Shown here one piece after another: positions 45,687-54,594 of a DNA stretch of 64,000 nt. How positions within the stretch are numbered: the first letter of the stretch is position 1; every line of letters begins with the position of its first letter. The DNA is from JBIOHP01 sp044449065 (GTDB lineage Bacteria; Bacteroidota; Ignavibacteria; UBA10030; SZUA-254), in contig JBIOHP010000011.1 in the NCBI GenBank assembly GCA_044449065.1, positions 50,811-114,810 of the forward strand, given 5' to 3'. A model generated the notes under the pieces. That model was not told the DNA's origin and searched no databases. It was given only the letters and a program-made list of their open reading frames with translations. A program made the translations under genes and the position numbers.

Positions 45687-46539
45687 AGAATACCGGAAAT
45701 CATTAAAGATGCCCGAAGCGGAGGAGGTCTTCGATCTCATCTTCTTCAGACCGGTTGCTTATGGATTTGTAAAACTTATCTACCGGTTGCCAATTACTCC
45801 CAATCAGATTTCATTTTGTTCGATGGTGTGCGCGTTGGTTGCGGCGCACGAGTTCTCAATCGGCACACCTACGGCTTTCCTCTGGGCTGCCTGCTGGTAT
45901 GCGATAGCCAATGTGTTCGATTGCTCGGACGGTCAACTAGCGCGGCTGCAAAACAGCGGAACGATGTTCGGCAGGATTGTCGATGGCATCGCTGATTATA
46001 TTTCAACCATCGCTATCTTTGGAGGGATTGGTTTCGGTTTACAACTGATCGGTCATCCGGCATGGCTGTTGGTTATTGCCGCAGGATTAAGCAGCGGGTT
46101 ACATGCAATGTTCTTCGATCATTATCAGGGCGAGTTTATCTCTACCGTCAGGGGAGAGATAAATTTTCTTAAGCGGGAACTCGCCGAATTTTCACTCGAG
46201 AGGGAGAGGGCAAACAATCGCGGACATCGCGTGCAGGGTTTTATCATCTTGCTCTACATCCATTATCTTGAGGCGCAAAAAAGATTGAGCACAAAACGGC
46301 ACAATCACCTGATCGATTCGGAGACATACAGGAGCATGAATGCCCTGCCCATTCGCCTGTGGAGTTTTCTGGGACCTACAACCAATAGGACGTTATTAAT
46401 TTTATGCGCCGTGTTTAACAGAATCGATATATACTTGTGGGTGATATGTTGTGCGGGAAATCTCTGGCTCATTATCATGTATGTGATGCAGAGAAATATT
46501 CATGCAAAACTTGCTCTTCAGACTTTATCAGATACCTGA
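45676..46539 (+). CDS. CDP-alcohol phosphatidyltransferase, first of a tandem pair
   Basis: A 287-residue membrane enzyme. The family signature D-x2-DG-x2-AR-x8-G-x3-D-x3-D is complete: FDCSDGQLARLQ (about 81-92) continues with G.IVDGIAD. It transfers a phosphatidyl or phospho-alcohol group from a CDP-activated donor. Several hydrophobic segments precede and follow the motif. A ninety-residue basic stretch (EFSLERERANNRGHRV) after the core is unusual. The acceptor alcohol cannot be predicted. Confidence 0.9.
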   Translation: MIFEEYRKSLKMPEAEEVFDLIFFRPVAYGFVKLIYRLPITPNQISFCSMVCALVAAHEFSIGTPTAFLWAACWYAIANVFDCSDGQLARLQNSGTMFGRIVDGIADYISTIAIFGGIGFGLQLIGHPAWLLVIAAGLSSGLHAMFFDHYQGEFISTVRGEINFLKRELAEFSLERERANNRGHRVQGFIILLYIHYLEAQKRLSTKRHNHLIDSETYRSMNALPIRLWSFLGPTTNRTLLILCAVFNRIDIYLWVICCAGNLWLIIMYVMQRNIHAKLALQTLSDT

Positions 46540-46545
46540 TCAGAT

Positions 46546-47415
46546 ATGCCGAAAACCGATCCCATCGCCTTCTTTAAACAATCGTTGAAATCAGACGCTT
46601 ATTATGCAGATGAATTAATTAATATATATCTCCTGCGGCCCATTGCGGCAATCGTTGTATGGGTTCTCTATCCCACATCCATTACACCCAATCAGGTAAC
46701 GTTGATGGCATTATTGCTCGGACTTTCTTCCGCGTATGCATTTTTCATCGGCACGCCGGCTGCTTTGGTTGCTGCGGGAATTTTAATTATTGCGAAAGAT
46801 ATTTTTGACGATGCCGATGGACAATTAGCCCGCGCGAAGCAGCTCTATTCCCGACGCGGCAGGTTTTTGGATTCTATCGGGGATTTTATCGTCGACGCCG
46901 CGGTGTTCACAGCGATTACTTATACTGTATACCGAATTCACTCGCAGTTTGAAATAATCCTTTTGGGAATACTATCGTTGATTGGAATTACACTGCGGGT
47001 TTCGTATCACGTTTTTTATCAGGTATCTTTTCTCCATCTGGAGCAGCAATACGCCTTTAACCGGATTACAGAAGAAATCACCGACGAAGATCGGCGGGGA
47101 GACCGCATCGCATTGCGTTTGCAGCAGATTTTCATTGTTATCTATGCGTGGCAGGATAGAATGATGTGGCATATTGACCGATGGTGCCGGGGGAAAAAGT
47201 TCAACGAACAACTTCTGCCGGCATGGTATTCAGATCGGCTCGCGTTGCGGTTTTCGGGGCTGATGGGATTCGGTACAGAGCTAACTATTCTGGGAATTTG
47301 CTCAATGCTGAACCGGCTTCATTTATATTTGGTTATCAATGTGCTTTTGTTGAACACAATCTGGTTGATAAATATTCTCTACCGCAAATTTATACTTGCC
47401 CCAAATTTAAAATAA
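46546..47415 (+). CDS. CDP-alcohol phosphatidyltransferase, second of a tandem pair
   Basis: A 289-residue paralogue of the previous gene, also with the full signature: FDDADGQLARAKQ (about 87-99) and GRFLDSIGDF. Both share the opening pattern with TPNQ before the second helix and a similar long basic region near the C-terminus (EDRRGDRIALRLQQ). It begins six bases after its partner. Such doubled genes may act in succession or as a heterodimer; this is a guess. Confidence 0.9.
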   Translation: MPKTDPIAFFKQSLKSDAYYADELINIYLLRPIAAIVVWVLYPTSITPNQVTLMALLLGLSSAYAFFIGTPAALVAAGILIIAKDIFDDADGQLARAKQLYSRRGRFLDSIGDFIVDAAVFTAITYTVYRIHSQFEIILLGILSLIGITLRVSYHVFYQVSFLHLEQQYAFNRITEEITDEDRRGDRIALRLQQIFIVIYAWQDRMMWHIDRWCRGKKFNEQLLPAWYSDRLALRFSGLMGFGTELTILGICSMLNRLHLYLVINVLLLNTIWLINILYRKFILAPNLK

Positions 47416-47453
47416 AGAATCAGGTCCGAACATCGCTCGATTCCTGAAAAGCC

Positions 47454-47542
47454 GTCATTGCGATCCCGACGTTTTACCCGCCGTTTTTTGGCGGGAGTCG
47501 GGAGTAGCCTGCCCGACTGCCTCGTTCTGGCGGGCAATCTCC
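47454..47542. repeat. Family B repeat, copy B2, compound
   Basis: Starts GTCATTGCGATCCCGAC, includes the hairpin ACCCGCCGTTTTTTGGCGGG, and ends with CCTGCCCGACTGCC...TTCTGGCGGGCAATCTCC. The last module is the one also found inside repeat copy C3. It lies between convergent genes (the second phosphatidyltransferase and the split helicase). Confidence 0.75.
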
Positions 47543-47630
47543 TTATATCGATCTAAGTTTTGAATCTTTCATTCTTTTCTAAAAAGCATTGGACTTTTCA
47601 CCCAATCAGTATTGGGGGGATAATCGTATT

Positions 47631-48644
47631 TTATTCCTCGTCAATAATCCACGGCTCAAGAAGATTCTCACCCAATCCTTCCAGGAATCGCGAAGGTTTT
47701 GTCAATACCATCCCTGATTCGCGGTCATAAATATTAATCGGATACGTTATAAAGAGCCGTTCCTTTGCGCGTGTGCAAGCGACATACATTAACCGCCGTT
47801 CTTCTTCCAATTCATCCGTGCTCCCGACCGCGCGGGATGTGGGAAATCTTCCATCAAGCGCATAAATAATAAAAACGGTGTTCCATTCCAATCCTTTTGC
47901 GCTGTGAATAGTGGAAAGGGTCAAGTATTCCTCATCGCTTCCCGGCGGAGTGACTTCTGCTATGCTTTCGTTGGGAGGTTCAAGCGCGAGGTCGGTGAGA
48001 AATGTGCCCAGGTCTTTATACCGTCCCGCAATTTGTTCAAACATATCCAAATCTTTTTTTCGTTTCGCAAAATCATCATATCTTTTTTTGAACATCGGAT
48101 GATAATATGTAACAACACGTGAAACTTTATCGGCGGGAGGAAACCGGTCGTGCGCAATTTCTTTCAGCAGTTCAAACAGTTCTTTCACACTTTCGGGATA
48201 TTCATGAAAATCGCTCCAGAAGGTAGTCCCCGTCGCCGAGGCGCGTCTTCGGAGAATATCGTCGATCACCTTCTCTGCGCTGCGCGGTCCCACACCGTCG
48301 ATCAGCAGTAATATCCGGTTCCATGAAACCACGTCTCTGGGATTTTCGATCACCCGGAGGTAAGCGATCATATCTTTAACGTGCGATGTTTCGATAAACT
48401 TAAACCCGCCGAATTTCAGAAACGGAATATTTGCCTTCGCCAGCTCTATTTCAAGATCGAATGAAAGAAACGAGGATCGGAACAGCACGGAAATTTCTTC
48501 GAGGGGAATATTTTGTTCGCGAAGCTCAAGAATTTTCTGAACGACAAACTTCGATTGCATGTTCTCGTTTTCCGCAATAACGAGATGGGGAAGTTCTCCG
48601 CCCGCTTTGTGAGTGAAAAGATTTTTGGAATATTTATTCCGCAT
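47631..48644 (-). CDS. UvrD/PcrA-type helicase, C-terminal half of a split gene
   Basis: A 337-residue protein that aligns only to the second half of UvrD/PcrA helicases: the 2B subdomain, then motif V, TLSTIHSAKGLEWNTVF (about 240), and motif VI, RRLMYVACTRAKERLFITYP (about 288). It begins RNKYSKNLFTHKAGGE, the point where the N-terminal half (49593-50576) breaks off. It starts with ATG 15 bases after the inserted lipoprotein gene. Alone it has no ATP-binding site. It may assemble with the N-terminal half or be a decaying fragment. Confidence 0.85.
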   Translation of the reverse strand: MRNKYSKNLFTHKAGGELPHLVIAENENMQSKFVVQKILELREQNIPLEEISVLFRSSFLSFDLEIELAKANIPFLKFGGFKFIETSHVKDMIAYLRVIENPRDVVSWNRILLLIDGVGPRSAEKVIDDILRRRASATGTTFWSDFHEYPESVKELFELLKEIAHDRFPPADKVSRVVTYYHPMFKKRYDDFAKRKKDLDMFEQIAGRYKDLGTFLTDLALEPPNESIAEVTPPGSDEEYLTLSTIHSAKGLEWNTVFIIYALDGRFPTSRAVGSTDELEEERRLMYVACTRAKERLFITYPINIYDRESGMVLTKPSRFLEGLGENLLEPWIIDEE

Positions 48645-48659
48645 CGTGAATTATACCGT

Positions 48660-49496
48660 TTACTGTTTCCGCATCAAACCAAATTCGGCGATAGACATAA
48701 CCCCCACCATCGTTTGAACAGTTTTTGACCGGAGAAGTTTCATTGTGGTTCTCTCCGTAGCATACCATATCCGCGGGGTAAACGCAGCCGGAGGAATATT
48801 CGCTTCCTCGCACGATATGTAACGCCTTTGCGACGCATCGTATGGAAGATTACCTGTAAAGATCACCGGTTCATTATTATAAAAACTCCTGAATCCGCCG
48901 AGCGTCGTCATACAAATCATAATGTCAGCGGGTGGAGCTTTACGGGGAATCTCCGTGCTTACGACAACAACCTGCCGTGTGCCCAGGTCGATCTCGGCTT
49001 GCAGTGCTGATTCAAAATCTAACGATTGAATTTTATTGTACGGCGTATTCTCGTGCGAAATAGCCGGGTAGCGGGAAAAGACTACGTTGCCCATCTGCCT
49101 GCCGGACGTGGTGATATTCTCGCCAAAAATATTCCCCATTCCAGTTCCGGCGGTCAGGGCGTCCACGATATCAATCCGCGAAGTTAACCCCGGATAGCGG
49201 GTAACGCTTTGGATAGTGAAGACATCGAGCGAATCTTTCGCTATAATCGAGGCGATCTGGTCTATATGCGGCTGTTCGATCTTGAAATTTCGCGGAGTGG
49301 AAAGATCAAGACTGCCGATACGGATGATGTTGTCCATGACGGGTCCCTTTTTGACGACGGGTTTTGGTTCCGGCGGTGGGGGCTCTTTCTTTTGTATCTC
49401 CGGAGGTGCTCCGCACCCGGAAAGGAATAATAGGATGAGGATCTGAATCAACAAACCGGCGCTGAATATTCTCCTCTCCGATTGCGATTGCGTCAT
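48660..49496 (-). CDS. Lipoprotein with degenerate endonuclease/exonuclease/phosphatase-like fold, between uvrD halves
   Basis: A 278-residue exported protein. ATG at 49496 starts a clear lipoprotein signal with C in FLSGCG (about residue 28); a longer start at 49544 would hide it. A Pro-rich linker (EPPPPEPKPVVKK) follows. The rest recalls the EEP fold: IIRIGSLDLSTP, DSLDVFTIQSVTRY, and GNVVFSRYPAIS match the family pattern, but the catalytic Glu of the Q-E-V element is Ser (IQSV) and other metal ligands are not apparent. It is probably not an active nuclease. It lies exactly between the two halves of a helicase gene, on the same strand. Confidence 0.75.
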   Translation of the reverse strand: MTQSQSERRIFSAGLLIQILILLFLSGCGAPPEIQKKEPPPPEPKPVVKKGPVMDNIIRIGSLDLSTPRNFKIEQPHIDQIASIIAKDSLDVFTIQSVTRYPGLTSRIDIVDALTAGTGMGNIFGENITTSGRQMGNVVFSRYPAISHENTPYNKIQSLDFESALQAEIDLGTRQVVVVSTEIPRKAPPADIMICMTTLGGFRSFYNNEPVIFTGNLPYDASQRRYISCEEANIPPAAFTPRIWYATERTTMKLLRSKTVQTMVGVMSIAEFGLMRKQ

Positions 49497-49592
49497 CCCG
49501 TTCTTTTGCCGGTAACACTTTGGTTTATCATGGATATTAATCATCTGAATACATATATCTGTAAAGTATTGATTTTATTTAAACATAAAAAA

Positions 49593-50576
49593 TTATTCAA
49601 TTCCGTGCCGTAGGATTTCGTTTGCGACATTTAAAATTGCCTGCGTGCTGCGGAAATTTTCTTCAAGTTTTACGATCTTGCAATCCGGGAACTCTTCGGG
49701 GAATTCGAGTATGTTTTTAATCGTCGCGCCGCGGAATGAATAAATGGACTGCGAATCGTCTCCCACCACAAGAATGTTTTGGTGTTTGTACGTCAGCATC
49801 TTGATGATGGCCGCCTGGACTTTATTCGTGTCCTGGTACTCGTCCACCATGATATATTTATACCGGTTTGAAAGTTCCGCCCGCACAGGTTCATGTTTCT
49901 GCATTAGAAGAATAAGATTCACCAGGAGGTCGTCGTAATCCATCAGATTGTGCGAGCGTTTGTATTCTGTGTACAAGGCATGGACTTTCTGGATGTCCTC
50001 CAGTAATTCTATATAGTGTGGATAATCGCCGCTGAGGATGCTTTCAACGGGGGTAACCGTATTGACCGTGCGGCTATAAAGATCGTAGAGTGTTTCTTTG
50101 CGGGGAAATCTTCGTTCCCGTGTGTCCAATTTAAGACGTGTACGGATGAGATTCATGACGTCTTCCGCGTCCCCCTGATCGAGGATGGTGAAGCTGCGGT
50201 CATACCCGATAAGAGTTGCGTGCCTGCGAAGAATCCCATTTGCAAACGAATGGAATGTTCCGCCAGATACTTTTTCGCAGCGATAATCGAGCAAAATCGA
50301 GGCGCGACGGAGCATTTCTTGCGACGCTTTTCTCGTAAATGTCAGCAGCAAAATGTGCTCGGGCTTTACGCCGATTTCCACAAGATACGCGACTCGGTAT
50401 ACGATAGTCCGGGTTTTACCCGTGCCCGCTCCGGCAATGACGAGGTGAGGACCGTTTACCGATGAGACCGCTTCGTACTGCGCGGGATTCAGCTCGTTTT
50501 TGTAATCTATTTGAAATTTCTGCGGCTGGATAAGGTGAAGCTCATCCGCAGGTTTTTTTATGGTGTATTTTTTCAA
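49593..50576 (-). CDS. UvrD/PcrA-type helicase, N-terminal half of a split gene
   Basis: A 327-residue protein with all the N-terminal motifs of UvrD/PcrA: LNPAQYEAVSSVNGPHLV, the Walker A GAGTGKT (about 50-56), LLLTFTRKAS, the Walker B-like VDEYQDTN (about 246-253), GDDSQSIYSFRGA and motif IV as EENFRSTQAIL. It ends with ANEILRHGIE-stop, where intact helicases continue into the 2B subdomain; that continuation is the separate gene at 47631-48644. It starts with TTG at 50576; no ATG is available. It retains the ATP site and could be active only if it joins the C-terminal half. Confidence 0.85.
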   Translation of the reverse strand: MKKYTIKKPADELHLIQPQKFQIDYKNELNPAQYEAVSSVNGPHLVIAGAGTGKTRTIVYRVAYLVEIGVKPEHILLLTFTRKASQEMLRRASILLDYRCEKVSGGTFHSFANGILRRHATLIGYDRSFTILDQGDAEDVMNLIRTRLKLDTRERRFPRKETLYDLYSRTVNTVTPVESILSGDYPHYIELLEDIQKVHALYTEYKRSHNLMDYDDLLVNLILLMQKHEPVRAELSNRYKYIMVDEYQDTNKVQAAIIKMLTYKHQNILVVGDDSQSIYSFRGATIKNILEFPEEFPDCKIVKLEENFRSTQAILNVANEILRHGIE

Positions 50577-50610
50577 CGAACGTTACGAACTTGATAAATT
50601 AAATTAATTT

Positions 50611-51294
50611 TTAAGATTTCTTCTGCACAACCTTGCCCAATAATATTTTTCTCGATGTCCGCACTTCCTGAACCTCGCTGATTATGCAATAGATGCCGAC
50701 TCCAATCGCGCCAGCGCAGGTGATAATACCGATAATATTCACGACTGATGCGATGGTCTCGGCATCATCGAGCAGATTGAGATGCACGCAGAGCCAGTTC
50801 CAATCGTGGGTGGCATGGCGGGAGATGAGCGGAAGCCGCTTCCACTGCGCGTCCGCGATATAGATTGAAACATTGACCATGCTTTCCCCGATCCAGAATA
50901 ATGTAAACGACATCGATCGTATCCCGGACCGTGCAAATACCACCAGTGTTATAATAGGCAAAATTATTTGAAAGAGCGATCCACCCATAAAATAAATTAC
51001 CTGTCCGAAGAACGAGAAGAAAAAATGCCCCGCTTCGTGGATAAACAAGTCGACCATATCCATCGCCATGATGAAGAACGGGTTATGCTGTCTGCCGATC
51101 ATGGTTTGATAATCCGTCGCCACGAAATATGTGAGATATGCCAGGTAGAGGAGCCACGCAAGATTAAATATGATAAACGGCTGCTTGAAATATGCGCCCA
51201 CAGATTCAGGAATGGCACGGGATTTGGATATATCATTCCATTCGTTCTCCTTATTAGAAGGGATCAGTGGTATATTGGGAGATTGGAGTTCCAT
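50611..51294 (-). CDS. Membrane protein with HExxH metalloprotease-like motif
   Basis: A 227-residue membrane protein with about five hydrophobic segments. Residues 86-90 read HEAGH, in DLFIHEAGHFFFSFFG, a zinc metalloprotease signature lying at the start of a membrane helix as in M50-type site-2 proteases. The third ligand motif of M50 proteins is not clear. It could be a membrane protease or a catalytically silent relative. It lies 34 bases upstream of the uvrD N-terminal half in the same direction, so the genes may be co-transcribed. Confidence 0.65.
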   Translation of the reverse strand: MELQSPNIPLIPSNKENEWNDISKSRAIPESVGAYFKQPFIIFNLAWLLYLAYLTYFVATDYQTMIGRQHNPFFIMAMDMVDLFIHEAGHFFFSFFGQVIYFMGGSLFQIILPIITLVVFARSGIRSMSFTLFWIGESMVNVSIYIADAQWKRLPLISRHATHDWNWLCVHLNLLDDAETIASVVNIIGIITCAGAIGVGIYCIISEVQEVRTSRKILLGKVVQKKS

Positions 51295-51357
51295 CCGGTT
51301 AAATAATTCCGCTTGGTTGATGCGTAAATATCAGCGCCGAACCACGATTAACATGAC

Positions 51358-53409
51358 TTAGTTTGTGAATTCCCAGCTCACCCCCATGCGGATCGCTCTA
51401 TCGGTCATTGGGTAAAAGGAAGTGATGTAGTAGCTACGGCTGAAGAAGTTATCCCAAATTAAATGAATATATGCGTCGCCTAATTTTGCAATAAAGACGA
51501 CGTCCATAATACCGACTAATGGCGTCTGGGTTGCCCTGCCCGCAAGGAACACCTGCGCGTTTGGATCGTAGCCGGGCGCCATAAAAGACGGGACGATTCT
51601 GCCGCGCAATCCCGTCTTTAAGTGTAAATGTCCATCCAATAATTCTGTCCAGTAATAGATTCCGCCTGTGCCTGTTATTTGAGGAACAAAAGGAGCTGTA
51701 GAATCGCTCATTTTAATATATTGCCCGCTTCCTTCCGCAAAAAATTTTCCAATCCTCAAGGATGCATTTCCGGATACTCCCCGTATCGTACGGTTAGGAT
51801 TAATTGCATAGTGATTCCCGGGTAGTGATCCCGTATCAGGAACAATGATGATTCCGTCATTAATGGTGCGGTGAAAAACTTTCACCTCGCCGGAAATTAA
51901 ATCGCTGTTCCGGAGTCGGATTCCCGCCTCAAATAAATCGTGCGTCTCGGTTGGGGCGGAAAAGTTCATGCCCGCAAGAATATTATCATCCCGGAATCGT
52001 TCTTCGATAGTCGGAAACCGGTATGAGTGAGAAAATCCGCTAAAAAAGTAAATATTCGTATCCGGATTGATGCTCGCGTCGGCGCCGTAGGAAAACCGTG
52101 ATTGTCCAAGGTAGCGGTCCAATCTTCCATATCCGGCAAAATTAATATGATTGAAAAGGAACGTCTCCGATTTTCCATAAAGCGCTGATCGCGCATCTAA
52201 TTGCTGACCTGTAAGCGGGCTTGCAATCACGCCGAGGCGCTCCACTTCGGCGGTGAGGTCAAATTGCTGGTGGCTCCAAATCAGACTATGGGAAAATTTT
52301 GCTCCGTACCATTGCGATAAGTGATCCTGCATCGTCGGGATGCTATCGGAAGAATACGGAACGCCTGGATCGCGGTACTCGCGCAAACTGGTCGAGTGGT
52401 ACAACGTCAGCGATGATACCAGAGTCGAATCGCTGGTGAGTTTTACCGCAAACCCAAGCTGATGATCGTACCGGGTAATTTTTTCGTACGCTGTTTGATT
52501 GATAATATAGGTGAGCAGAGGATCGAACCGCTGAAAATAAGGAATCGTATCGGTTACCCCGCCGTTTAAACCGAGCAGGGTTTGGTTGTACATTGTTGAG
52601 ACGTACATATTGAATGTATTACTAAAATTCGAGCGGATTTTCAACCGCGCATTCCAGGCGTCGAAGTTGTTGTTCAGATACCGCCCGGCAGTTGTGGCGT
52701 GCTGCAATCCTGCGGTTGCGTTCACACCCCGGTAAATATCCTGACTGAACATTCCGTCGAAGAGGGTAAAACCGTAAGCAGTCTGTGTGTACCGAATCCG
52801 CGAATATGGCTTGATCGCTTTTTTGCTTTTGCTGACGAAATTAACAACTCCGCCGGTGCTGTTGATATCGTATAGAAAAGCCCGCGATCCGGTGATGAAC
52901 TCAATGCGTTCGGCATGTTCCAGGGGGTAAAGATTCATATCGAAAATGCCAGCCATTGGCTCCCGCAGGGGAATGCCGTCGGCGAGAAAAGAAATTTCCC
53001 TGCTTTCCAGCCCGTTGATATTCAGCGCGTCAAATTGTCCCGGGCTACCCAATTCCCTGACGAAGACGCCGTCCTTCATCATGAGGAGATCGGATGCGAG
53101 TTTGTAATCAAGGAAGTTGATGCTCGAATCGGTCACAATATTTTCGTTCGGTAATTTTTTATCGACGGAACCGACAAGGGGAATGGGATAGATGTGCCGG
53201 ATAAGAGAATCGCTTTTCATTGCGGCAGCAGAATCGGTTTTTGTCGTATCGCTCACAAAAAATGATAGGGACGCCGACGCAGATCCATATTCGATGAGGA
53301 TGAGGATGGAAAGTGCGAAAAAATTAGTTGCGATAGTAATTATCCGTTCCTTGAGTTGAAAATTTCTCTGAAAATATAGAGAAAAGCGGTCAGAGAAGCA
53401 ATAGTTCAA
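51358..53409 (-). CDS. TonB-dependent outer-membrane receptor
   Basis: A 683-residue outer-membrane beta-barrel protein. A long N-region and signal peptide (ITIATNFFALSILILIEYGSASA) precede the plug domain (about 85-205), with LNINGLESREISFLADGIPL and HAERIEFITGSRAFLYDINSTGGVVNFVSK, the standard TonB-receptor pattern. The rest is a barrel rich in alternating aromatic strands ending in SWEFTN. It imports cobalamin, siderophores or sugars depending on family; nothing nearby selects one. It starts with TTG overlapping the ispE stop by four bases, so it is translated with ispE, an unusual partnership. Confidence 0.9.
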   Translation of the reverse strand: MNYCFSDRFSLYFQRNFQLKERIITIATNFFALSILILIEYGSASASLSFFVSDTTKTDSAAAMKSDSLIRHIYPIPLVGSVDKKLPNENIVTDSSINFLDYKLASDLLMMKDGVFVRELGSPGQFDALNINGLESREISFLADGIPLREPMAGIFDMNLYPLEHAERIEFITGSRAFLYDINSTGGVVNFVSKSKKAIKPYSRIRYTQTAYGFTLFDGMFSQDIYRGVNATAGLQHATTAGRYLNNNFDAWNARLKIRSNFSNTFNMYVSTMYNQTLLGLNGGVTDTIPYFQRFDPLLTYIINQTAYEKITRYDHQLGFAVKLTSDSTLVSSLTLYHSTSLREYRDPGVPYSSDSIPTMQDHLSQWYGAKFSHSLIWSHQQFDLTAEVERLGVIASPLTGQQLDARSALYGKSETFLFNHINFAGYGRLDRYLGQSRFSYGADASINPDTNIYFFSGFSHSYRFPTIEERFRDDNILAGMNFSAPTETHDLFEAGIRLRNSDLISGEVKVFHRTINDGIIIVPDTGSLPGNHYAINPNRTIRGVSGNASLRIGKFFAEGSGQYIKMSDSTAPFVPQITGTGGIYYWTELLDGHLHLKTGLRGRIVPSFMAPGYDPNAQVFLAGRATQTPLVGIMDVVFIAKLGDAYIHLIWDNFFSRSYYITSFYPMTDRAIRMGVSWEFTN

Positions 53410-54263
53410 GGTTCCGGTTTAAAATGGGGAGGGGTTATAAACGTCTTATATTCGCCGCCGACCTTCTCAACGAATTTTTCCGCGTTTGCTTTGCTGGAAA
53501 ACAATCCGTACACGCATGAGCCGCTCCCGGAAAGCTGCGCGAATCCCGCGCCCCAGAATTTGAGGGATTCAATCAATCGACCTATCTGGGGATGGCGTCT
53601 TGTGACAAGCGGTTCGAAATCATTTATCAATTTTGTGGAAAGCATTGGAAGATTCGAAAGATGCTCTTTGAGTATATGGTTTAATCCGAATGGCCCTTCT
53701 TGTCTTCGTTGCTTAATATGGGTATATGCCCACCCGGTGGAGACATGAATACCGGGAAAAACTACCACAATCCAGTATGGCAATGAAAAAGGCACAGGAT
53801 CTAACAACTCACCGCGTTTGGTTGCGTATGCATTCTCATCTTTTAAAAAGAATGAAACATCGGAACCGAGTTGAAGCGCCATCTGAGCGAGTTCTTCGTC
53901 TTTTGCGTCAATATTCCACAAACGGCTGACGCCTAATAATGTCGCGGCAGCATCGGAGCTTCCGCCACCCAAACCGCCACCGATGGGGATATTCTTGGCG
54001 AGTATTATCCTGACGCCGTGCTGATATTTGTACCGTTCCTGGAGGAGTTTTATCGCCTTGATACAAAGATTGGAATCAACGACGGTTAAGCTCGGATCGG
54101 TGCAGGTAAATTTGATGATCTCGGATTTTTCAAATGTCAGTTCATCGAAAATATTCACCCGGTGAAATATTGTTTCAATATTGTGGTAGCCATCAAGCCG
54201 TTTCTTTAAAATACGCAAACCGACATTGATTTTTGCGTACGCTTTAACGGTTATACTATCCAT
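53406..54263 (-). CDS. ispE: 4-diphosphocytidyl-2-C-methyl-D-erythritol kinase
   Basis: GHMP kinase of the MEP pathway to isoprenoids; phosphorylates CDP-methylerythritol with ATP. 285 residues. KAYAKINVGLRIL (substrate site), the phosphate-binding loop IGGGLGGGSSDAAA (about 92-105) and the end QLSGSGSCVYGLF are characteristic. The product feeds ispF and later isoprenoid synthesis (quinones, undecaprenol). It lies directly upstream of the TonB-dependent receptor with overlapping stop and start. Confidence 0.95.
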   Translation of the reverse strand: MDSITVKAYAKINVGLRILKKRLDGYHNIETIFHRVNIFDELTFEKSEIIKFTCTDPSLTVVDSNLCIKAIKLLQERYKYQHGVRIILAKNIPIGGGLGGGSSDAAATLLGVSRLWNIDAKDEELAQMALQLGSDVSFFLKDENAYATKRGELLDPVPFSLPYWIVVVFPGIHVSTGWAYTHIKQRRQEGPFGLNHILKEHLSNLPMLSTKLINDFEPLVTRRHPQIGRLIESLKFWGAGFAQLSGSGSCVYGLFSSKANAEKFVEKVGGEYKTFITPPHFKPEP

Positions 54264-54594
54264 TTATCTGACCGGAGATATAAATGTTTCGGAATGATGA
54301 GAACAATACTACGCAATGAGTTCGCAAATAGGATTAATGTTTCGGATGGTGGCGGAAAAGGGTGTTTTCATTTTAAGGATGATTGGAAATCTCCAATCAT
54401 TAAGGATTTCTGGTTTATGGGTAAATTCCTAAGAAGAAGCATTAAATGATCTTACCTAATGTTTGTCACCTCATTAACTTAGAGAGAAATTTCCCAAAAT
54501 GCAATTTGCACCTCTCGCCAGAGTTAGCTATCTTACATTGTAAATACTACTATGATAATTTGTCATATTGCTTTATCTATCTAAATTTACAGAA
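54264..54594. other. 331-bp gap between divergent genes, with one hairpin
   Basis: Separates ispE (minus) from the lipoprotein gene (plus) and must hold both promoters. A nine-base-pair hairpin, ATGATTGGA/TCCAATCAT with a four-base loop, lies at 54379-54400. No open frame or known repeat otherwise. Confidence 0.5.
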
